NCBI RefSeq assembly: GCF_030445035.2
Contig: NC_080683.1
Span: forward strand, 119,025,225 to 119,089,224
Source of the DNA: Dasypus novemcinctus
Lineage: Eukaryota; Chordata; Mammalia; Cingulata; Dasypodidae
Direction of reading: 5' to 3'
Length of the DNA: 64,000 nucleotides
Below are positions 22,160 through 33,381 of the stretch, piece by piece (the stretch's first letter is position 1; each line of letters opens with the position of its first letter). The notes below the pieces were generated by a model that was not told the DNA's origin, ran no database searches, and was given only the letters and a program-made list of their open reading frames with translations. Both the position numbers and the translations under genes were made by a program.

Positions 22160-22594
22160 TGTGCAGAGGTCTCTGGAAGATTGGATTTTTGTCCACTAGC
22201 ATCGATGCTCTTCTTTTTTCCTTCCTGGGAGGAGTCAAGGTCCCTTCCCTCTTGTTGCTGGGCTTGTCTATGTGATTTGTATTGGCCAATGAGGCTAGCA
22301 GGTTTGAGAGGAGCAAGGGCTTGAAATGTACAGTGGAGCTTTCCCTTGGTGCTTTCTCTCTTTTCTTTGAAAAGAACATGTGTTAGGTAGCCACTGGTTC
22401 ATGGAAGATGTAACAGATGTGGACCCAATCCAAAGTTTGGGGTAGTTTCATTGGAGCCCAGCCTATATCAGCTAAGTCCAATCCATAGATGAGTGAGCAA
22501 GAAATAAATGCTTATTGTTATAAACCACTGAAATGGCAAGAGCTTTTTTTGTTGTTGTTATGCAGCATTGTTGTGGCAATAGCTGACTGATACA
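22160..22594 (+). mobile_element. LTR-like repeat, class uncertain
   Basis: GGCTTGTCTATGTGATTTG, CCAATGAGGCTAGCAGG, GAAAAGAACATGTG, AGCAAGAAATAAATGCTTAT and TTGTGGCAATAGCTGACTGA then TACA form the 3' part of an old mammalian LTR-type repeat. The AATAAA fits an LTR polyadenylation site. The left boundary is uncertain. Confidence 0.5.
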
Positions 22595-23649
22595 TGGGTG
22601 GAAGGTATACTCATGAGGAACATTATAATTTAAAGTCCTTATTGGACTATGTTTATGGCTGGTACATGAATGTATTAGCAAAATCTAGTGTTAAGTCCTG
22701 GCCAATAAATACTTGGTGAATGTATTTAGACATGGTGGCTTGTCTATCATGCAGGTCTATATGTCACATACAAATATTCTTTTAATAGTTCTTCTAAGCA
22801 GTGTGTCCTCAAATAATGAGAACACAGTCAACCAAATCTGATGCAACAGTCATCAAGATCAACAACTGCATCCTTACCATTTCTCTGAGAACATTTTTAT
22901 GACATGTTCTAAAGACACGCTGAAGAAAATTGATGTGCTAGCCACACACTATGTTAATATTTTAGACCCTATTTTATTGTTGTTGTTAAAGAAGATTTCA
23001 AATGAACAAATTTTAAAATAAAAAAAGAAGTTATCAGTGGCAATAAACAGGCCTGTTAATAGTATACCGATGGAATAAAGATAATGAAAGTGGCTCATTT
23101 GACTACGAACGTTCTCATAAAAGCCTTGATTAGTTACGAGGTAATCGTGAAAGATGATGAGTTAGATCAAAGAAAGAAAAGTAGTTTCTCCAGTTTAGCA
23201 GCTGTGGAATCTTTTGGTAATTGCTGGAATATTCCTTTTTTGTAAACTTACAGCTTGCTTTTTTTAGGTCACAGTAGAATGCTCGATCTGAAAAATGTAT
23301 TTTAACTTTCTCTTATTTATAACTTTCTTTCTTCCTCTGTGTAACTCTAAATTATAGCTGAGAAGGACAGCACCTGGATTTAAAGTGAGAGGAAAAACTC
23401 TACAGGAAAAAAGCAAAAATAGGCTGCATTTAAAATATTTGGCTTTTATGCTTTGGTTATTAATTAAAGTGTGATTTTTTTTCCCCCAAAGGTACCCATC
23501 TGAAGTGCCCACAAAAATTGGGTGCCTATGGGTCCACAAGCAAGTGCAGTTTCACAGTGTTTATAGGGGAGATGTTAAATTATACCTTGCCTGGTTTGAC
23601 CACAGCGTGAGATTTTAAAGCATAAATACGATCAAAAAGCAGAGTGGCT

Positions 23650-24020
23650 TCAGAAATGGAGAAACAGCACATTCCATTCTCCCAGGACCTTTTCCGCCTC
23701 TCAGCCAGACGGCTGCCCCCACTCTTTCCCTCCAGACACAATATCCCACTCCCCATGCTATCCCCAGCCTGGAAGGAAAGGGCACCATCCATTTGCAGAA
23801 GGAAATGGCCAAAGTAATAAAACTTACTGGGGTGGATAATTTCTCACAGAGACGGCCAATCAGCACCCGGCTCCAATCTGGCCTCCTCCTCCCTCGCCCC
23901 AGCCCTTGGCAAGGGAAAACAACCCAGACCCTCTGGAGGGAACTTGGCCTCCCCGCCAGAGCAACGACAGACAGGGCTGCCATCTTGGAGTACTTTGCTT
24001 GTGCGCGCCTTCTGCTTTGT
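23650..24020. promoter_or_regulatory. GC-richer segment with CCAAT and YY1-like words
   Basis: GACGGCCAATCAGCACCC (about 23852-23869) holds a CCAAT box in a typical context, and GGGCTGCCATCTTGGAG (about 23974-23990) matches the YY1 core GCCATCTTG. The segment is GC-richer than its flanks. Both motifs occur by chance often enough that promoter function is only a possibility. Confidence 0.25.
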
Positions 24021-24260
24021 TTCTCTCACGGTTGTGTGTGTAGATGTGTGGGTCTTCTTGACTTTTCATTCTGTTTGAGAGTCAAAAACGTTATTGTTTC
24101 ACCTGAAAGTATCACAAGAACATGATTTAAAAAGCAAACAACACAAATGTAAACGATGAAGAGCAAATGCCTGCCCCTCTTCGCCCTGCCCCTGCCTTTT
24201 CCTAATTCTCTTTTAGATTTCTTTCTGAACAGCAGAAGTTTTTGGGGGGAGAAAAAAGGA

Positions 24261-24295
24261 AGTGTGTGTGTAAGCGCACGCGCGCATGCACACGC
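24261..24295. repeat. Alternating purine-pyrimidine tract
   Basis: AGTGTGTGTGTAAGCGCACG followed by CGCGCATGCACACGC is nearly perfect alternation of purine and pyrimidine with a CG-rich centre. Such sequences can adopt left-handed Z-DNA under superhelical stress. Confidence 0.7.
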
Positions 24296-25189
24296 CTGGG
24301 AGAGAAAGAGTCCTGATGTTGTCTTGCCATTCTTTGATTTTTACCCAAAGAACTTAAACATACATTTGTGTGTGTATCTATCTCACATACATACTTGCCC
24401 CTGCCCCCAGCAGCTGCTGTGTAGAAGCCTAAGACAAGTGCTGGCTAAAATCTTTTAGGTTAAGATCATTCCAAAGACAATTCCAGTATAACCAAATGAG
24501 GACGGCTGGTGTCCAACCAGTCACAGCCTGTGCCATCCCTGATTTAGGACAGTTTGCTAATGATTAACTCAAATAGAGGATGGAGATGGGGTCATATAAT
24601 AAGAAAACAAACAAAATCCCCTCCTTTCATTTATGGTTGGATAACACATTCATATATATTTAGGATGACTTCATTGGCAGGGAAAAGTCTCTTGGGCCTT
24701 ACATTTTCAAATTCATTATAAAGGTTTGTGGAATGTTTTTCTGAGAACAGAAACCTTTCCTCAAGGAGTTATTTTTCCTAGAATAATTGGAGGCTTTCTA
24801 CTAGGCAAACAATGATGTCAGTGCAAATGCTTTAGTTCTCTCCTTTCCCATCCGAATTGGATTGTTTTTTTTTTAATTTCTTGTTTGACTGTCTTTTAAA
24901 AAGATTGAAAAACTTGCTCACTAAGAGAATAATGATTAACAAAATCTGTGAATTGCAATTTCACTTGCTAATCAATACCTCAAAATAAAATCTTAGTCTG
25001 TGACTAATGACCCAGGAGTTAATCATTTTAGAAGAATTTTTGAAATCTTTAAGGCTTTTTCCTTCCTCTCCCCATATCATCTACATTTTCTCAGCTTACA
25101 CCTTCTATTTGAAGACCTGCGCTAGGGGTCTCTGCAGGCAGCTTTCCGTGGGAATGTCCTCCTGTGCTTTCCATGGCAGTACAGGACAC

Positions 25190-25425
25190 TGGTCAAGGAC
25201 TGTGGGCTCCCAAACAGCCTGGCCTCACTTGAGACTATACTACCCGTATGACTTAGACGAACTTTTCTAATTTTGCCAAGCCTCAATTTCCTAAACTGTA
25301 AAATTGGGGTAAAATTTGGAATTTTAGTATGAAGCCGATAGGGTGGTTGTAAAGATTAAGTGAGAAGATGTAAGCAAGCTTCTTCTTAACATAGTTCTAT
25401 GCCACAATAGGCCTCAATGAAAGGG
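25190..25425 (-). mobile_element. MIR SINE
   Basis: GACTGTGGGCTCCCAAACAG, TTGAGACTATACTACC, CTCAATTTCCTAAACTGTAA, AATTGGGGTAAAATTTGG, GGTTGTAAAGATTAAGTGAG and CATAGTTCTATGCC follow in reverse MIR order. It is an ancient SINE in minus orientation, fairly complete. Confidence 0.8.
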
Positions 25426-25429
25426 AGTT

Positions 25430-27235
25430 TAAAAATAAAATAGACAACAATTTAAAATTTTCAAAAAAATCCCCAAACAAAACTAAAAAAAGTCCCCCAA
25501 TGATGTCACCTTGGATAAATCGAGTTAATTTGTTTTTCTCCAGATCTCCCTATGTCTTAAATTCCAAGACATTGAGTATGAAAGCGTGTATTTCCACAGC
25601 ATGTTCTATCTACACCAGCTGGGAGTAAGCGGCAATCTGGGTATGGCCGTGACAGCATGCCGCTGTACAGATGTCTGCTCTGGAGGAAAGCGGTCAAGAG
25701 GAGTTGTGTGGATCATAGAGAGATTAGACCACATACGGTAGGGAAAAAGAGGTACTCGTTGCTGCATTACAGTTGGATGGCACCAAGAACAAGACCAGCC
25801 ATTCCACACTGGAGTTTGCATATGGGTGTGTGGAGAGGTAGCACTCAAGGTCAAAGAGATTACTGACTACTTGCTTCAAAATTCCCAGGATTCAAGTGTA
25901 TATGCCAGAGTTATGGCATATATTCAATCAGTCCCTTTCATATGCATTTTTTCTAGAATTGGGGCATTCATTCATTCATCCAATAAAGAGTCGATACACT
26001 TTTTAAAATTTACTGTGGGCTGAGCTGAGTAGCCCCACTCTCAAGGCTAGTGAGAGAAACTGATAATCCCAATAAGAGTAGTATGGATATTTTGGGAGCC
26101 TTTGAAGGGCATTGATCCCCTAGTGGAGAGGGGGGTGGCTGGTGTTTTGGCTAGGAGATGATTCTAAAAGGATGAGTTGGGGTCAGCCAGGTTAAAGGGA
26201 AGAAGGGGAGGCAGTGGGGGAGGAGGACGAGATGGGCAAAGACAGAAATGGTGGAGAGATTGATGGGCAGCTTCAGATGGACACAAGGGTGAAGGAGGGA
26301 CTTGAGTGAATGGCAAGAATTTGAGAGTACCAGAGGTTGGGGCAGGCAGTCAGAAAGGAGACAGAGGAGGGGACAGTGGCCCTTAACTGAAGGAAAACGC
26401 CCACATTCTCTGACTAAAGGAGTGCCTGCTTCATGCAGAGCTGAACTCTGATACATTGTCATTGATTTCACTGTGATTGGAAAAGGGATTTTCCTCTGCA
26501 GACCAGGAGGAAAATATTTATTTAAAACTTCCCTGAATGAAAAGCAAATAGATAAAAAAAGGAAACAGAGTAATGAATTTTAGAGTTAAATACCTATTAA
26601 TACTCTATACAGAGGAAGATAATAACTTCAAATTAGTTTTTCTGTTTCATCCATCCTGAAGATGGATTTGTTTTGTGCGCATGTGGCAGTTGGCTGAAGA
26701 CATTTTCCATTTTCTACAAAATTCCAAGTGTTTCAAAAACTTGTGTATATACAAGGTAGGGGTATTATTCATATGATCAAATATTTGATTTCTTGTGAGG
26801 TTAACACTTTTCACATTTTTATTTCCCTCTTTTATGAATTGTCAGATTTGTCTTCTGATAAAAGGCGTTTCACAAAACACCTTCCAGCTAAAAACATAAA
26901 TGTCTAGGATCAAGAGAATTCAAGATCTGATGTAGGCTGGATGAATTGGGGAAGTAGGGAAAAAACATAACTGAGACAGAAAAAGGTGAACGGAAATATA
27001 AACTCTCTTGTGTGAAAGGGACTTCAGTATTTACTTATCTAACCAATATGAAATGAATGAATCTGTTATGTGGTTTCCTTGAGGAATATTCTCTAACATT
27101 GCTTTGATCACTTTTAGAGATAGGGGCCACCCAGCCTCTTGAGGCTGTCTAGTCCATCTTGGGTAAACTCTGATCTCCAAAAATATCTGTGTGTGTAAGG
27201 ATAAAAAATTTTTAACATATAAAACTAACCACTAC
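25430..27235. other. Unique non-coding DNA
   Basis: No gene recognised. CATTCATTCATTCATCCAATA near 25966-25986 may be the start of a small L2 remnant. 26120-26420 is purine-rich on the plus strand and makes a 106-codon chance frame on the minus strand. Confidence 0.4.
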
Positions 27236-27239
27236 TACT

Positions 27240-27475
27240 TAGGAGAGCTTCCTCTGTGCCACTATGTTTCTAAGAGCCGTACATACGTGAAATCATTCAA
27301 TGCTCAGACATATTAGGAAATGATTATTATCATCTACTTTTTACATATGGAGGCAATTGAAACACAGAGAGGATGGATAAATTTATCAGTCACACAGTTA
27401 GAAAGTAATTGAGGTGGGCATAGAAACTCAAAATGCTCTCTTTCGAGTCCATGCTTTCAACCAATCAGTGCCATC
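27240..27475 (+). mobile_element. MIR SINE
   Basis: CTTCCTCTGTGCCACTATG, TTATTATCATCTACTTTTTA, CATATGGAGGCAATTGAAAC, ACAGAGAGGATGGATAAATT, AGTCACACAGTTAGAAAGTA and CGAGTCCATGCTTTCAACC follow the MIR consensus in order. It is nearly full length but diverged. Confidence 0.82.
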
Positions 27476-28009
27476 CTTTCACTACATGAATGGCCCCAAT
27501 CTTTCCTCACCTTTGGATTGGTCAGATCTGTTTTGCCAGTCTGTTTGTATAGACTTTTGTGATGCAGAATCAAGAATGATAAATGGTATAGAATAAAAAA
27601 TCTATGTTTAGTTTATGGGTAGTAGAAAGACATTGCTGGAAGACGTGGCACAAACCAACATAGTATGAGAAAAGTTGGGAGAAAAGGGAAATTTTATGAA
27701 GCATCACTGGAGACTTTCTATGCTTTGTGGCATTGAAGGAATATTTGCTTTATTTTGATATGACATTTTGTTCGATAGACTATGTTCTTTTCACTGCCAC
27801 ACCATCTGACACTGAACCACATGGGGAATGGATTTCATAGGGTTGTGTGTATACACCAAATCTTCATTCCTGTAAACTTTTGCTAGAGCCCTCTGACTCA
27901 CAATCTTTCAAGTATTTGAAGATGCTTGCCATATTAGCCTTAGTTTTTCTCATTTCTTAGTTAAATATTTCTAACTCTATCAATTATTTCTTTTCCTTTA
28001 AACATTAGA
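27476..28009. other. Unique DNA, possible CR1/L3 remnant at the end
   Basis: About 27890-27980 (CTCTGACTCACAATCTTTCA, GATGCTTGCCATATTAGCC, TTTCTCATTTCTTAGTTAAA) resembles the L3/CR1 type of old LINE. The rest shows nothing recognised. Confidence 0.35.
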
Positions 28010-28077
28010 GGAATATTGCTACAATAAACATATTAAAACTGTGCAACTGGATAAGGTTTGACATATTATATACGTGC

Positions 28078-28674
28078 TGTGGTGGTTTGAAGCTGTATGT
28101 GCCCCAGAAAAACATGTTCTTAAATTTAATCCATTCCTGGGGGTGTGACTCCATTGTGAGTAGGATCATTTGGTTTGATGACGTTATATCAGTTAAGGTG
28201 TGTGTGGTCCAGCCCAATCACGAAAGGGCTTAATCATAATATCACTGGAGTCCATTATAAGTGGATGAACCCAGACATGAAAAAGAGAGGGGGAAGCCAA
28301 AAGTTGAAACCAAAGGGGGAGACCAAGATATCCTGCTATGTGCCTTGTCCTGTGACAGAGGAGCCAAGGATCACAAGGAACAAGTTCCAAAATGCTGGTC
28401 TTTGGGAAGAAAGCATTGTGTTAATAATGTCTTGATTTGGACTTTCTTTTAGTCTCAAAATTGTAACTCTTAGCAGTTCATGGGAATGAAGATTTGGGTC
28501 ATACACACACATGTGTAACCCCACGAAATCCATTCTGCATGTGGTCCAGTCTCAGAATGGTGTGGCAGTGAAAAGAACACAGTCCATCCAACAAAACATC
28601 ACATCAGAATAAAGCAATTGTTTAAGCTGACCTATTTCATGGTATTTGCTTGAGCAGACTAGGAAACTAAAACA
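28078..28674 (+). repeat. 5' LTR of the MaLR provirus
   Basis: It opens TGTGGTGGTTTGAAGCTGTA, contains CCATTCCTGGGGGTGTGAC, GTGGTCCAGCCCAATCACG and GTCTCAAAATTGTAACTC, and ends GAGCAGACTAGGAAACTAAAACA-type MaLR termini. It is about 140 bp longer than expected from its 3' partner because of extra sequence at about 28468-28608. Confidence 0.83.
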
Positions 28675-30008
28675 GGTTTTGGTACCAGGAGAGTAGGGTT
28701 TTGCTATTGCAAATACCAAAAATGTGGAAATGGCTTTGGAATTGGCTAATGGGTAGAGGCTGCGAGAATTGTAAGGGGTGTGATAGAAAAGGCCTAGATT
28801 GCTCTGAAGAGACTGTTGGTAGAAAAATGGACATTAAAGGTACTTCTGATGAGGCCTTAGACAGAAATGATCAATGTGCTATTGGAAACTGGAAGAAGGG
28901 TGATCATCACGTAAAAGTGGCAGAGAACTTGGCAAAATTGAGTACTAATGTCAGATGGGAGGTAAAACTTGACAGCGATGGACTAGGGCATTTAGCGGAG
29001 AAGATTTCCAGTCTAAATGTGGAAAGTGTAGCCTGCTTGCTCCTTGCTACTTATAGTAAAATGTGAAAGGAAATGGATAAGGTAAGAACTGAACCTGGGC
29101 ACAAAGAAACCAGAACTTGATGGTTCAGAAAATTCTGAGCTTCTAGCAGATAAGTTCCCAGAGAATAGTGCTCCATGTGAGGGTTTAACTGAACATGGAA
29201 CTAGTCAGCCATTTCAGTGCAAGTCAAGATTGGAAATGCAGTGGAAAGTTCCTTTGTCTGGTGGTTTGGACACCTTTGTACTACATGTTAAACCAAAACA
29301 ATTTTTGCATAATTTGTATGAACAGAACTATGGACTAAAAGGGACAGAGAAGGGACAAATTGAAGCAAAGAATCCGTGGAAACTGAGGTCTGGACTGAAG
29401 ACATCTTGTGCCAAGAGAGTTGACCCACCCATGGGTTTGGAAAGGGTGAATCTGCCCCAATGCTTGGAGAGGGCACGCCTGTCACCCCATTGTTCAGGTA
29501 GAGTGCTACCTTGCCAGGGCTCTGGGAGGATGGAAGCTTCACCCCAGTGTTCTGGGAGAGCATGGTCACTGGGCAAGCACTTGGAAAGGGTGGAGTTACC
29601 ACGCCATCTGGACCAGAGGAAAAAATACCCGTGTATCAGGACTGGAGGGCACACATTCCATAAATGACTCAGAACTTGAAATGGAATAAAGTATATCCTG
29701 CAGGGTTTTGGAATTGTTTGGGACTCGTGACCACTGTTTTCCTTCCAATTTTTCCCAATGGGAATGGGTATGTTTATCCTATGCCTGTCCCTCTTTTGTA
29801 TATCATAAGCAGAGAACTTGATCTCTAGGTTTCATAGTTTCCCAGACAGAAAGAAATTGTGTCTCAGGACAGACTATACCCATAACCAGTTTTGATGAGA
29901 TGTTGCATTAAGCAATGTTTTCCGAAAAGGCTTTTGGGATATTGTGATGGAATGGATATATTTTGCATGTAGAAACTACCATGTCTTTTGGGGGTCCAGA
30001 GGGTGGAA
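28675..30008 (+). mobile_element. Internal region of the MaLR provirus, non-coding
   Basis: AATGTGGAAATGGCTTTGG, GGTAGAGGCTGCGAG and TGATAGAAAAGGCCTAGATT are hallmarks of MaLR internal sequence. The 121-codon frame at 28701-29066 and the frames around 29230-29667 do not resemble retroviral proteins. A 30-bp-period repeat lies at about 29440-29615. A purine-rich stretch (GGGGGTCCAGAGGGTGG) precedes the 3' LTR, where the plus-strand primer site is expected. Confidence 0.8.
29440..29615. repeat. Degenerate ~30-bp tandem repeat in the MaLR interior
   Basis: Units with the pattern (C)TTGGAGAGGGCACGCC, TTCAGGTAGAGTGC, CTGGGAGGATGGAAGC, TTCTGGGAGAGCATGG and TTGGAAAGGGTGGAG are spaced about 28-32 bp apart. 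In one minus-strand frame this appears as LPEHWGEA, LPEPWQGS, LPEQWGDR, LSKHWGRF. Confidence 0.7.
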
Positions 30009-30185
30009 CGTGGTGGTTTTAAGCTGAACGTACCCTAGAAAAATATCTTGAATTTAGCCCCTTCCTGTGGGTGTAAGCGCTCTGTAAGTAGGACCTTTGA
30101 ATGATGTTACTTCAGTTGCGGTGCTCCCCACTTCAATCTGGCTGGGGCTTGATGTTACGACTGGAGGCTTTTATAGATGGAATGA

Positions 30186-30536
30186 TGGCAGCAGACTTGG
30201 CCCAGTGGGAGGTCCGAGTTCAAACCCCGGGCCTCCTTGACCCGTGTGCAGCTGGCCCATGCGCAGTGCCGATGCGCGCAAGGAGTGCCCTGCCACGCAG
30301 GGGTGTCCCCCGCATAGGGGAGCCCCATGTGCAAAGAGTGTGCCCCGTGAGGAGAGCCACCTGGCGTGAAAGAAAGTGCAGTCTGCCCAGGAATGGCGCC
30401 GCACACACAGAGAGCTGACTCAGCAAACAGAAACAGATTCCCATGCCGCAGACAACAGAAGTGGACAAAGAAGACGCAGCAAACAGACACAGAGAACAGA
30501 CAACCAGGGTGGAGGGTGGAGGGGAGAGAAATAAAA

Positions 30537-30587
<51 letters not shown>
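30186..30587 (+). mobile_element. DAS-SINE with a deleted promoter head
   Basis: The body matches the copies at 5706 and 33006 (GGTCCGAGTTCAAACCCCGG, CACGCAGGGGTGTCCCC, GGAATGGCGCCGCACACAC) and ends in a long (ATAA)n tail. Duplications ATGGAATGA (30177-30185) and ATGGGATGA (30588-30596) flank it. About 24 bp between CCCAGTGG and GAGGTCCG are missing compared with 33006. The long open frames on the minus strand across it are shadows of the SINE. Confidence 0.9.
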
Positions 30588-30589
30588 AT
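30528..30589. repeat. (ATAA)n microsatellite, SINE tail
   Basis: About 14 nearly perfect ATAA units form the 3' tail of the DAS-SINE. The long pure array suggests that this copy is fairly young. Confidence 0.92.
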
Positions 30590-30826
30590 GGGATGAATTT
30601 GGACACACGCGAGAGAAAGCCACAGAGGGAGCAGCCAGAAGCTGAAACCTGCGGAAGAGAAGGGAGAGACCAGGTGAGGTGCCTTGCCAAGTGCCAAAGA
30701 TCCAAGGATTGTGGACAGCCAGCCCCAGAACACCAGTGGGGAAGAAAACCACACCTTGATTTATGCTTTCTTTTAGCCTCAAAACTGTAGGTTAATAAAT
30801 TCCTGTTGTTTAAGCAGACCCATTTC

Positions 30827-32399
30827 TTTTTTTTTAATTTCTTTTTAAATTTTTTTTATTTTTATTGATTTTGTAAAAATATTACATTAAAAAAAATATG
30901 AGGTCCCATTCAACCCCACCACCCCCATCCCACCACTCCCCCCCCAGCAACACTTACTCCCATCATCATGACACATCCATTGCATTTGGTAAGTACATCT
31001 TTGGGCACCTCTGCACCTCATGGTCAATGGTCCACATCATGGCCCATATTCTCCCCCATTCCATCCAGTGGACCCTGGGAGGATTTACAATGTCCGGTGA
31101 TTGCCCCTGAAGCACCATCCAGGGCAACTCCAAGTCCCAAAGGCGCCTCCACATCTCATCTCTTCCTGCCATTCCCCATACCCATCAGCCACCATGTCCA
31201 CTTTTCCCACTCCAATGCCACCTTTTCTCTGTGGACCTTGGATTGGTTGTGTCCGTTGCACCTCTATGTCAAGAGGAGGCTCAGATTCCACATGGATAGT
31301 GGATGCAATCCTCCTGCTTTCAGTTGTAGGCACTCTAGGCTCCATGGTGTGGTGGTTGTCCTTCTTCAACTCCATCTTAGCTGAGTGTGGTGAGTCCAAT
31401 AAATCAGATTGTAGGAGCTGGAGTCTGTTGAGGCTTAGGGCCTGGCTATCATATTGTCAGTCCAGAGATTCAAATCCCCTAAATATATCTTAAACCCCAA
31501 CACCATCTACAATTCCAGTAAAGTAGCATGAAAGTCTTATGAAAAGAGATCCCATCTGAGTCCAGTTTCATCACGCAGAAACACCAGCTCCAAAGAAGGG
31601 CCATCTGACATGGCAGTGAACCCCATCTGCCATGACCATAGAACCCGTGGGTCTCTTTAGCCCTCCAAGGAACCAATACCTGGGGATTGTATCTACTTTA
31701 TCTGTCTCTTAGACTCTGCTCAGTTGTGCATAAGGGCAATCCTTCTGACAGCCTCCAGACTCTTTTTTAGAGACTCGTAGCCATATAAACTCATTTCTCC
31801 TTTCCTTTTCCCCCTTACATTAGGTCAAACAGCATTTTAAAGTCATGTTATTATATGTAGACAGGGATATTCTGCTGATGCGCATCGAACCTTCAATTCA
31901 AGGTCATTTTCCAGTTGCATCATCAGTTGGTAGTTGATAGTGATCCCTCGGTGCCAGGGAGGCTCATCCCCGGGTGTCATGTCCCACGCTGGGGGGAAGG
32001 CATTGCATTTACATACTGAGTTTGGCTTTGAGACTGGCCACATTTGAGTAACATGAAGGCTGGCAGGAGGAAATTCCCAGGCACAGTGCTGCTCTAGGCC
32101 TTGTTCTTATTTCAGGCATATAGGCTCACAAGCATAGTCATTAGTATCAGGGGCTCACTGTTGGGCCCTGATTCCTTCCCGGTCCTTGCCGCTGCACCTG
32201 GAGGACTGCCGCTGCTCCCCTAGGGACCACGACAGAGCACCCCCAGCCAGGAACCCAGTACCCCCCCAGCTGTAGTTTTTAATTGTTGCCACTATGAGTA
32301 TATCCAAATATTACCATGCACCCTGGACATATGCCCTGTATAGCTCCCTGTCAGCCATATATCACCTGTCAATAGTATCCTATACCAGTATTCCTTCGC
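30827..32399 (-). mobile_element. 5'-truncated L1, 3' UTR only, with target-site duplication
   Basis: A perfect 16-bp duplication TAAGCAGACCCATTTC (30811-30826 and 32400-32415) flanks a 1573-bp insert that starts with a T-run. On the minus strand it ends AATGTAATATTTTTAC and AATCAATAAAAATAAAAAAA, preceded by a G-rich tract (plus-strand C-runs at 30905-30955). The interior matches the shorter L1 3' ends at 36464 and 56058. No ORF2 sequence is present. Assigning it to L1 rests on this shared 3' design and the duplication. Confidence 0.8.
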
Positions 32400-33005
32400 T
32401 AAGCAGACCCATTTCATGATGTTTGCTGGAGCAGCCCCAAAACTGAAACACCTGCAATACAATACCACAGTCAAGATATTGGGCATATCCATCACACCCA
32501 ACAGTTTCCGCTGTGATCCTTGGTAATACCTTCTTTTTCCTAACCTTCCCCAATCCACATGGAATCACTGATCTGCTTTCTGCCATAATAGATCAGTTAG
32601 CATTTTCAGGGCCTCATATAAATAGAAACATATAATATGTACTATTTATTGCCTGGCTTCTTTCACTTAGAATAATTATTTTGAGATCTACTCATATTAT
32701 TGGGTGTATCAGTAGTTTACACCTTTTTCTTGCTGAATAATTTTACATTGTATGGGTATATCACAAAATTTTAATTCATTTGTAATATTTGTAATGGACA
32801 TTTGGGTTTTTCACCAGATTTTGGATATCACAAATAAAATAGTTATGACCATTCATTTCCATTCCTGGTATGGCATAAGATTTCATTTCTTTTGTGCAAA
32901 GACCTAGGATTGAATGTCTGTATTATATGATGACATGTGTTTAACTTAAAAAATAAATTCTTCCAAACTATTTCCCAAAGAGATTGCACCATTTAAACTT
33001 CCATC

Positions 33006-33381
33006 AGGGAAACGGACTTGGCCCAGTGGTTAGGGCATTCGTCTACCACATGGGAGGTCCGCGGTTCAAACCCCGGGCCTCCTTGACCCATGTGGAGCTG
33101 GCCCATGTGCAGTGCTGATGTGTGCAAGGAGTGCCCTGCCACGCAGGGGTGTCCCCCGCGTAGGGGAGCCCCACGTGCAAGGAGTGCACCCGTAAGGAGA
33201 GCCGCCCAGCACGAAAGAAAGTGCAGCCTGCTCAGGAATGGCGCCGCCCACACTTCCCGTGCCACTGACGACAACAGAAGCGGACAAAGAAACAAGATGC
33301 AGCAAATAGACACCGAGAACAGACAACCGGGGGAGGGGGGAATTAAATAAATAAATAAATCTTAAAAAAAACCAAACAAAC
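33006..33381 (+). mobile_element. DAS-SINE, full length, inside the old L1
   Basis: Complete head with GGCCCAGTGGTTAGGGC and CGGTTCAAACCCC, body with CACGCAGGGGTGTCCCC and an AATTAAATAAATAAATAAAT tail. The 11-bp duplication AAACTTCCATC (32995-33005 and 33382-33392) is perfect. It is the best reference copy in the window for the family's structure. Confidence 0.95.

Larger units (their letters stand above)
22595..25189. other. Unique non-coding DNA
   Basis: No interspersed repeat recognised over about 2.6 kb, one of the longest repeat-poor stretches of the window. It includes a GC-richer part with promoter-like words (23650-24020) and an alternating purine-pyrimidine tract at 24261-24295. No exon was recognised. 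Confidence 0.45.
28078..32450 (+). mobile_element. MaLR (ERVL-MaLR) provirus with two LTRs
   Basis: A 5' LTR starts TGTGG at 28078 and ends AAACA at 28674; a 3' LTR starts at 30009 (CGTGGTGGTTTTAAGCTG) and ends GAAACA at 32450. The flanks CGTGC (28073-28077) and CCTGC (32451-32455) are a 5-bp duplication with one mismatch. The internal region opens GGTTTTGGTACCAGGAGAG and GAAATGGCTTTGGAATTGG, as in MaLR elements. No gag, pol or env frame is visible, which is normal for this non-autonomous group. The 3' LTR holds a DAS-SINE and an L1 3' end. Confidence 0.85.
30009..32450 (+). repeat. 3' LTR of the MaLR provirus, twice interrupted
   Basis: LTR pieces lie at 30009-30185, 30588-30826 and 32400-32450. 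They read CCCCTTCCTGTGGGTGTAAG, then AATTTGGACACACGCGAGAG and AGCCTCAAAACTGTAGG, then TTCATGATGTTTGCTGG and CTGAAACA. The first gap is a DAS-SINE and the second an L1 3' end. Confidence 0.83.

Noticed and set aside
28701..29066. 121-codon frame as a retroviral gene
   Set aside because: It lies in the MaLR interior, which is non-coding in this group, and shows no gag, protease or polymerase motif.
30155..30754. 199-codon minus-strand open frame
   Set aside because: It runs through a DAS-SINE and its (ATAA)n tail; the repeated Ile-Tyr-Leu-Phe part is the microsatellite in translation.
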